From contig CAAGJS010000213.1 in NCBI GenBank assembly GCA_900770275.1, positions 1 through 10,563 of the forward strand: a stretch of 10,563 nucleotides of DNA, written 5' to 3'. Below are positions 5,903 through 10,563 of this stretch, one piece after another. The notes below the pieces were generated by a model that was not told the origin of the DNA, did no database searches, and saw only the letters and a program-made list of their open reading frames with translations. The position numbers and the translations under genes are program-made. This DNA comes from Erysipelotrichaceae bacterium (GTDB lineage Bacteria; Bacillota_I; Bacilli_A; Erysipelotrichales; Erysipelotrichaceae). Position 1 is the stretch's first letter; each line of letters opens with the position of its first letter.

Positions 5903-7258
5903 TTATCCAATCAGATGGAACTGCGTCTGACGCCCGGCCATGTAATACTTCTTACCATCCCTGAGCATCACATCGGTCTCCATACTGAAGCCAACCTTCT
6001 GCCCCCACAGCGGCACCGCCGCATTCAGCTCCAGCGAATAGCACGTATGATCATGCATCAAATAGTCGCCCTCGCCCGGGACGCCACCCTGCATATCCCA
6101 GAGGCCGATCGTAGGTCCCGCCGCATGGCCATCAAAGCCAAGCGGATGACAATAGATGCACGGCTCAATTCCTTCCGCAATTGCCTTCGCCCTGGCACTG
6201 GCAAGAATCTCATTGCCCGTTCTGCCTGCCGCAAACTCGTTCAGCGTAATTTCCTGCAGACGGTTGGTCGCCGCCATCGCCGCCTTCAGCTCTTTCGGTG
6301 CCTCGGTCTCATCATTCTTCAGCACATACGCCATCTCCTGCGTATCCGTGCAAAGACCAAGATACCGGAACCCAATATCGCAATGCAGAAGGTCCCCCGG
6401 CAGAATCACCTGCTCACCAGACAATTCCCCATAGCCCTCACGCGTAATCTCACAGTCATACTCAAACCATGGCAAAAGACCCATGTCCACCGACTTCTGC
6501 ATCATCCAGAAGCGAACATCATCCTGCGTCGTCACACCCGGATGAATAACCCGTGAAGAGAACGCCTCCTTGATTAAGGCATGCGCAATCTGCACAATGC
6601 CCGTATAGGCATCCAGTTCCTCGTCGATCCGCGTCTCCAGCCAGCCAACACAAAGCGGCGCCGCCGAAACAACCTTCGCACGATCCTCTTCAGGCAATAC
6701 CTTCATGATCTCCTGATACAGCGAATAGGAAAGACCATCGCCATACGCCGTCACCGTCGAATAATCAAGCCCGATCTTTGTCGGATGAAGCTCATGCACA
6801 AAGCGACCAAGGCACTCCATCTGCGTCTCCGGAACTTCCGACACCTTCACACCGTTCACATTCTTCGGAAGATTGCGGTCATGGCCCCAGGCCTGTCCCT
6901 TCGGATTCAGCCATGCCGGCGTATAGTAGCGCCCAATGTCCGGCACCGGATGCGTCAAAGAGTAACGGCTCACCGTCCCATCCGCATTGAGATGGAACAC
7001 CAGAATCGTCAGTCTCCTCGCGCTTAACATGCCCCATGGCGACAGCGTACGGAACACCGGATCCTCATTGTGCTCATGATTGCACACAACCCATGTATCG
7101 ATGCCTTCCCGCTTCATCACCATCGGCAGAACCTTCTCGAGACGGATCTTCAGCCACCGGTCCACGATCTCACCCTGCTTACGGTAGGAAACCAGTTTCT
7201 CCTTCAGATCATCCGCCGCCGGAATGTCCGTCAGAAAATCACGATCCGAGATTCTCAT
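5903..7258 (-). CDS. M24-family metallopeptidase (Xaa-Pro peptidase-like)
   Basis: The 451-aa product has a non-catalytic N-terminal domain (about 30-215) and a C-terminal pita-bread catalytic domain. All five metal ligands of the M24 family are visible: Asp294 (LHCDIGF), Asp305 (LCTDTQE), His371 in HPLGFDGHAAG, Glu410 (SLELN) and Glu427 (FSMETD). The second His378 of the HxxGxxxH stretch fits the Xaa-Pro dipeptidase/aminopeptidase branch, as does the two-domain build. The enzyme would cleave N-terminal residues, probably before proline, in the cytoplasm; there is no signal peptide. The substrate could also be another amide, since creatinase-type enzymes share the fold. Its ATG overlaps the kinase-like gene's stop (ATGA, 7255-7258), with GGAG upstream inside that gene. 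It is followed by the MFS gene after 6 nt. Confidence 0.9.
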   Translation of the reverse strand: MRISDRDFLTDIPAADDLKEKLVSYRKQGEIVDRWLKIRLEKVLPMVMKREGIDTWVVCNHEHNEDPVFRTLSPWGMLSARRLTILVFHLNADGTVSRYSLTHPVPDIGRYYTPAWLNPKGQAWGHDRNLPKNVNGVKVSEVPETQMECLGRFVHELHPTKIGLDYSTVTAYGDGLSYSLYQEIMKVLPEEDRAKVVSAAPLCVGWLETRIDEELDAYTGIVQIAHALIKEAFSSRVIHPGVTTQDDVRFWMMQKSVDMGLLPWFEYDCEITREGYGELSGEQVILPGDLLHCDIGFRYLGLCTDTQEMAYVLKNDETEAPKELKAAMAATNRLQEITLNEFAAGRTGNEILASARAKAIAEGIEPCIYCHPLGFDGHAAGPTIGLWDMQGGVPGEGDYLMHDHTCYSLELNAAVPLWGQKVGFSMETDVMLRDGKKYYMAGRQTQFHLIG

Positions 7259-7866
7259 ATCTCCGGCACCTCGGATTCTTCCTCATCAGCTTCACTCTTA
7301 CGCTTCTTGAGTTCCTCGAGGATTGCGGCCTTGATCTCGGCAGCCGCCTTATCCGGATCCTCATTGGTCACAACATGCTTGAACAGCGGAGCCAGTTCCA
7401 TCTCCATCTTCGCCTTGCTCAGACGACGCTTCACCGAAGCCTCATCGTCGCCATAGGTCTTCTCAACCTGCGCCGCCAGATCCTCATAGCTCTTGGGCAT
7501 CACGAAGACTGCCAGCGCATCCGGCAGATTCAGCTTCAAAGGACCAACGCCCTGCGCCTCTACTTCCAGCAGAACATTCTTACCCTTCTCGAGGAGGAAT
7601 TCTACCTGCGCCTTCGGTGTACCGTAGTACCATCCATTGAACTCCGTATACTCCAGAAGCTCATGTTTCTTGACGGACTCCGCAAACTCCTTGAACGTAA
7701 TGAAGTAATAGTCCTTCCCGTCCACTTCATTCGGACGCTTCGGACGTGTCGTTACCGACGTCGAATAGAACAGATCCAGATCCGGATCCTTCAGAAGACG
7801 TTCCCGAATGTTCGACTTACCGACCGAAGATGCGCCGGTCAGAATAACCGCAAGACCTCTTGTCAT
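7255..7866 (-). CDS. gmk: Guanylate kinase-like protein with divergent lid
   Basis: The 203-aa product aligns by eye over its whole length with guanylate kinase: P-loop GASSVGKS (11-18), GMP-binding STSVTTRPKRPNEVDG (35-50) with Arg41, Arg44 and Glu47, YYF (53-55), Glu72, and NGWYYGT (77-83). Standard enzymes then have DIDWQG or EIDVQG; here it is EVEAQG (101-106). The lid, normally RRLxxRGxDSEE with arginines contacting ATP, reads AAQVEKTYGDDE (131-142), so those arginines are missing, although KRRLSKAKME (146-155) follows. The C-terminus has a long Lys/Glu-rich tail. The expected reaction is GMP + ATP to GDP + ADP, but activity may be weak or altered, and the cell probably has another gmk (inference). 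GGGAGGGAT precedes ATG 7866. It is flanked by peptidases, an unusual place for a nucleotide kinase. Confidence 0.82.
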   Translation of the reverse strand: MTRGLAVILTGASSVGKSNIRERLLKDPDLDLFYSTSVTTRPKRPNEVDGKDYYFITFKEFAESVKKHELLEYTEFNGWYYGTPKAQVEFLLEKGKNVLLEVEAQGVGPLKLNLPDALAVFVMPKSYEDLAAQVEKTYGDDEASVKRRLSKAKMEMELAPLFKHVVTNEDPDKAAAEIKAAILEELKKRKSEADEEESEVPEI

Positions 7867-7884
7867 AGATTTATCCCTCCCAGA

Positions 7885-9333
7885 TTAATCCTTGCACAAT
7901 GCCATTATTTCACAGAGAATCGCATAGCTGCGATCAAACGAAGAAAGATCCAGACGCTCCTGCACCGTATGGCAGCCCGAAGCGATCGGACCAAAGGTAA
8001 TGATATCGATGCCCGGACGCAAGCCGCTCCACACACCGCACTCATTGCCACCATGGGCAGCTTCCACTTCCAGTTTTTCATTGCGCTTTGCAAGTACGGC
8101 CGCAAACTTGTCACGCATCGGTGATTCCTTCTTGAAGTTCCAGCCCGGATAGCGTCCCGATACCGAATACGAAACATCAAGCAGCTCAGCCAGTTTCTTG
8201 AGCTTACCAAGCAGATCATCCACGCCCGTATCCAGAGCCGAACGCGTCAGAGTCTGCAGATGCACATGATTGCCCGTCGTCTCAGCGATGCCAAGATTCA
8301 ACGACGTCAACGTCAGACCCTCAATTGCCATCGAGCGATGCTGGAAGCCATTGGGCATCAGGTAGATATAGTCCAAAAGGGCATTGGATGTCTTCTCGTC
8401 CGCATGTTCACGCACACCTTCAACCGGCCCAATATTCGCCTTGAAGCCCGGATCCGAAAACTCCAGTTCCTTATGAATCGCATCCACACTTAATACCAGA
8501 CTCTTCTGAATCAATGCCTCATCGGCGCTGCTGGTAAACACGATGCTCGCATCCGTCGGGATCGCATTGTCCTTCGAGCCGCCACTGATCGAAACGACGC
8601 GCACATCTACGTCACGCTCCCTAGCCTCTTGCAGAATACGTACCGCAAGCACATCGGCATTGCCCTTTTCCTTATGGATCTCGCCGCCGCTGTGTCCACC
8701 GCTTAAGCCACCGACCTTCAGCTCATAGGCGGCGTCCTGATTCTTCTCTAAAACCAGGTCCAGATCCAGATTCACATCCGCACCGCCGGCCGAAGACAAC
8801 CCCGTCTTCGTCTCACCGCCGCCATCAAGACAGATCAGACGATCCCCGTGCACATCCGAAGGCTTCATCTGCTGCGCACCGACAAGACCGATCTCCTCCA
8901 TCGTCGTAAAGATGCACTCCAGTGCCGGATGCGCCAGACTGTCGTCCTCCAGTATTGCGAGCATGTACGCCACGCCGACGCCATCGTCGGCCCCTAGTGT
9001 CGTGCCTCTGGCACGAAGGTTTCCATCTTCATCGACATAGAGGTCCAGCGGATCCTTTTCAAAGTCATGGTCACTGTCAACTGTCTTAGCATTGACCATG
9101 TCCATATGTGCCTGCAGGATCAGCGGAGCCGCATCTTCATAACCAGGCGACGCCGGCTTATCCACCGTCACATTCCACACATCATCCTGATGGCAGGCAA
9201 AGCCATGGTCCTTCGCAAACTGGACGACCATGTCACTGATTGCCTTCTCATTGCGCGATCCGCGGGGAATGTCGCTGATGCGTTTGAACCAGTAGCACCA
9301 GCGCTTTGATACATCAAATTCCATCACTGCCAT
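7885..9333 (-). CDS. pepD: Aminoacyl-histidine dipeptidase, M20C (carnosinase-like)
   Basis: The 482-aa product matches PepD length and motif order: LQAHMDMV (73-80) with His76 and Asp78, LGADDGVG (113-120) with bridging Asp116, TTMEEIGL (143-150) with catalytic Glu146 and metal ligand Glu147, LDGGGE (169-174) with Asp170, GLSGGHSGGEIH (209-220) of the lid/dimerisation domain with His214, and GCHTVQERL (453-461) with His455 as the final metal ligand. PepD is a cytoplasmic two-metal enzyme that hydrolyses Xaa-His and various other dipeptides, including beta-Ala-His. CTGAAGGAGGCTGAATA sits just before ATG 9333, and the start overlaps the S9 peptidase stop by one base (TAATG), so translation is likely coupled. 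It lies second in the visible leftward operon; the kinase-like gene follows after 18 nt. Confidence 0.95.
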   Translation of the reverse strand: MAVMEFDVSKRWCYWFKRISDIPRGSRNEKAISDMVVQFAKDHGFACHQDDVWNVTVDKPASPGYEDAAPLILQAHMDMVNAKTVDSDHDFEKDPLDLYVDEDGNLRARGTTLGADDGVGVAYMLAILEDDSLAHPALECIFTTMEEIGLVGAQQMKPSDVHGDRLICLDGGGETKTGLSSAGGADVNLDLDLVLEKNQDAAYELKVGGLSGGHSGGEIHKEKGNADVLAVRILQEARERDVDVRVVSISGGSKDNAIPTDASIVFTSSADEALIQKSLVLSVDAIHKELEFSDPGFKANIGPVEGVREHADEKTSNALLDYIYLMPNGFQHRSMAIEGLTLTSLNLGIAETTGNHVHLQTLTRSALDTGVDDLLGKLKKLAELLDVSYSVSGRYPGWNFKKESPMRDKFAAVLAKRNEKLEVEAAHGGNECGVWSGLRPGIDIITFGPIASGCHTVQERLDLSSFDRSYAILCEIMALCKD

Positions 9334-10563
9334 TATTCAGCCTCCTTCAGATGGCCTTCCATCCAGTTTGTGATTTCTTCCAATCTGCGGATCCGATGCT
9401 TCGGCTTGCCGCTGCGGGAAAGCTCATGGTTCTCACCCTTGAACAGAACCATCTTCGTCTCAACCCCACGTACCTTCAGCACCATGTACAGCTGCAGACC
9501 TTCCCATACCGGGCAGCGGTAATCTTCCAGCGAATGAATGAACAGGGTCGGCGTCGTCACTTCGGTGACGTACTTGAGCGGCGACATCTGCCACAGCTCC
9601 TTCTCCGCATGATAGATATCCTTGAACTCCTGCTCAATCGGGAAGTCGAGGCCATAGTCGGAAGCCGTCACTTCCGTGATCCAGTTCGAGATCGAACGCT
9701 GCGTCGCCGCCGCCTTGAAGCGGTGCGTATGACCGATGATCCAGTTCGTCATATAGCCGCCATAGCTGCCGCCGGTAACGCCCATATGGTCCTTGTCCAT
9801 CTGCGGATACTTCGCAAGACATGCGTCCACAAAGTCCATCAGATCCTCATAGTCAGGAATCCCATACTTCTGCCTCAGATCCGCAAACGCATTGCCACGG
9901 CCATCGGAGCCTCTCGGATTGCAGAAGATCACAAAGTATCCCATCCCTGCCCATACCTGCATCTCATGATAGTACACCGTACCATAGGCACATTTCGGTC
10001 CGCCATGAATATCAAATATCACCGGATACTTCTTCTGCGGATCATAGTCCATCGGCTTCAGAACCCAGCCATGAACCGGCATCGCCTTGTCCACGACAAC
10101 CGGCTGTGGATACGCTACGTATCTGTCCTTCTGATATTGTCCATTCAGATCGGTAAGTGCAGTCAAAGCGTTATTGTCTGCCGCATACACCTCCTGCAGC
10201 TTCTGATCCACCATCGCAATGACATAGGCTCTGCCGTTGATGACGCAGAAGTCATCAACCGATCCGGAAATGTGAACAGTTTCCGTCAGATGATCACCTG
10301 TCTTTTTGAACAGAACACCATCATCACCCGCTGCCGAAAGGAAATACGCATCCCCGTCGAACTTTGCGAACTGACGCGTACGACCGAAGTGACAGTCCGT
10401 ACCGATCGTGTTGTAAAGCGACAGTTCATTGTCCGCGTCCAGAGTCATTTCGCCGTCTTTCAGTTCATAGAACTTGCTTGACTCCATCGCGCCCCAGTCC
10501 TTCGCAAAGGTACCGGCAACGATCACCTGATCCCCTTCATAGAAGGCACGCGTAATCTGCATC
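9333..10563 (-). CDS. S9-family prolyl oligopeptidase/acylaminoacyl peptidase, C-terminal part
   Basis: At least 409 codons are visible, reading in from the right edge; the ATG at 10562 is probably internal because the family is usually about 600-700 aa with a longer N-terminal beta-propeller. Residues about 1-150 of the visible part are strand-rich propeller repeats. The alpha/beta-hydrolase domain follows: FDIHGGPK (183-190) forming the oxyanion region, NPRGSDGRG (215-223), the nucleophile Ser266 in GGSYGG (264-269), Asp347 in HSLEDYRCPV and His379 in GENHEL. This is a complete catalytic triad. The enzyme cleaves short peptides, often after proline or from acylated N-termini, normally in the cytoplasm. 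Its stop at 9333-9335 overlaps the pepD start, and the pepD ribosome binding site lies in its last codons. It is the most upstream visible gene of the operon, whose promoter is off-window. Confidence 0.94.
   Translation of the reverse strand, partial: MQITRAFYEGDQVIVAGTFAKDWGAMESSKFYELKDGEMTLDADNELSLYNTIGTDCHFGRTRQFAKFDGDAYFLSAAGDDGVLFKKTGDHLTETVHISGSVDDFCVINGRAYVIAMVDQKLQEVYAADNNALTALTDLNGQYQKDRYVAYPQPVVVDKAMPVHGWVLKPMDYDPQKKYPVIFDIHGGPKCAYGTVYYHEMQVWAGMGYFVIFCNPRGSDGRGNAFADLRQKYGIPDYEDLMDFVDACLAKYPQMDKDHMGVTGGSYGGYMTNWIIGHTHRFKAAATQRSISNWITEVTASDYGLDFPIEQEFKDIYHAEKELWQMSPLKYVTEVTTPTLFIHSLEDYRCPVWEGLQLYMVLKVRGVETKMVLFKGENHELSRSGKPKHRIRRLEEITNWMEGHLKEAE

Noticed and set aside
5825..6556. 243-codon open frame on the plus strand
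   Set aside because: Antisense to the M24 and MFS genes; same Arg/His-rich shadow composition.
7036..8124. 362-codon open frame on the plus strand
   Set aside because: It lies antisense to the M24, kinase-like and pepD genes, which have complete family motifs. Its translation is Arg/His/Leu-rich low-quality sequence with no ribosome binding site, an effect of GC-biased codons on the real strand.
9555..9570. Perfect hairpin CGTCAC-TTCG-GTGACG
   Set aside because: It lies inside the S9 peptidase reading frame and is explained by codons for Val-Thr-Glu-Val-Thr. On the transcribed mRNA the loop is CGAA, not the stable UUCG, and no T-tract follows.
9306..10481. 391-codon open frame on the plus strand
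   Set aside because: Antisense to the S9 peptidase with its full catalytic triad. The translation is rich in Arg, His and Ile with no recognisable domain.

Overview
The window looks like a chromosomal segment of a Bacillota (Firmicutes) bacterium. Purine-rich Shine-Dalgarno sequences (AGGAGG, GGGAGG types) precede almost every gene, UGA is used as an ordinary stop, genes are tightly packed, and an XRE regulator of a type I associate with gut Clostridia/Erysipelotrichia is present. A gut-associated Erysipelotrichaceae- or Lachnospiraceae-like host is only an inference; no rRNA or marker gene fixes the taxon. No tRNA, rRNA, CRISPR array, IS element or integrase was seen.

Left part (1-2435): a small accessory-looking module of lower GC. 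A leftward XRE-type regulator gene (cut by the window edge) is divergent from a rightward set: a NERD-domain putative nuclease, a 73-aa multi-helix membrane protein, and two tandem mini-proteins of 45 and 57 aa resembling DUF1232/YkvA. The set ends at a clear rho-independent terminator. The shared 260-bp intergenic region holds a perfect 15-bp palindrome just upstream of the regulator start, a candidate operator, and a second imperfect hairpin.

Middle (2489-2971): a stand-alone leftward NADAR/YbiA-type gene that converges on the module. It is the last gene before the next operon's terminator at 3040-3070.

Right part (3108-10563): one long leftward operon entering from beyond the right edge. 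Transcription order: S9 prolyl-oligopeptidase-type peptidase (N-terminus off-window), M20C aminoacyl-histidine dipeptidase (pepD), guanylate kinase-like protein, M24 (Xaa-Pro peptidase-like) metallopeptidase, MFS transporter, class I/II PLP-dependent aminotransferase/C-S lyase, and a two-helix membrane protein with a possible PH-like domain. Gaps are -4 to +18 nt, with ATGA and TAATG overlaps, so translational coupling is likely. Three peptidases with complementary specificities, a transporter and an aminotransferase suggest breakdown of dipeptides and proline-containing peptides followed by amino-acid metabolism. The guanylate kinase-like member is the odd one out because its lid lacks the usual arginines.

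The least explained parts are the XRE/NERD/small-membrane-protein module and the divergent guanylate kinase inside the peptidase operon.
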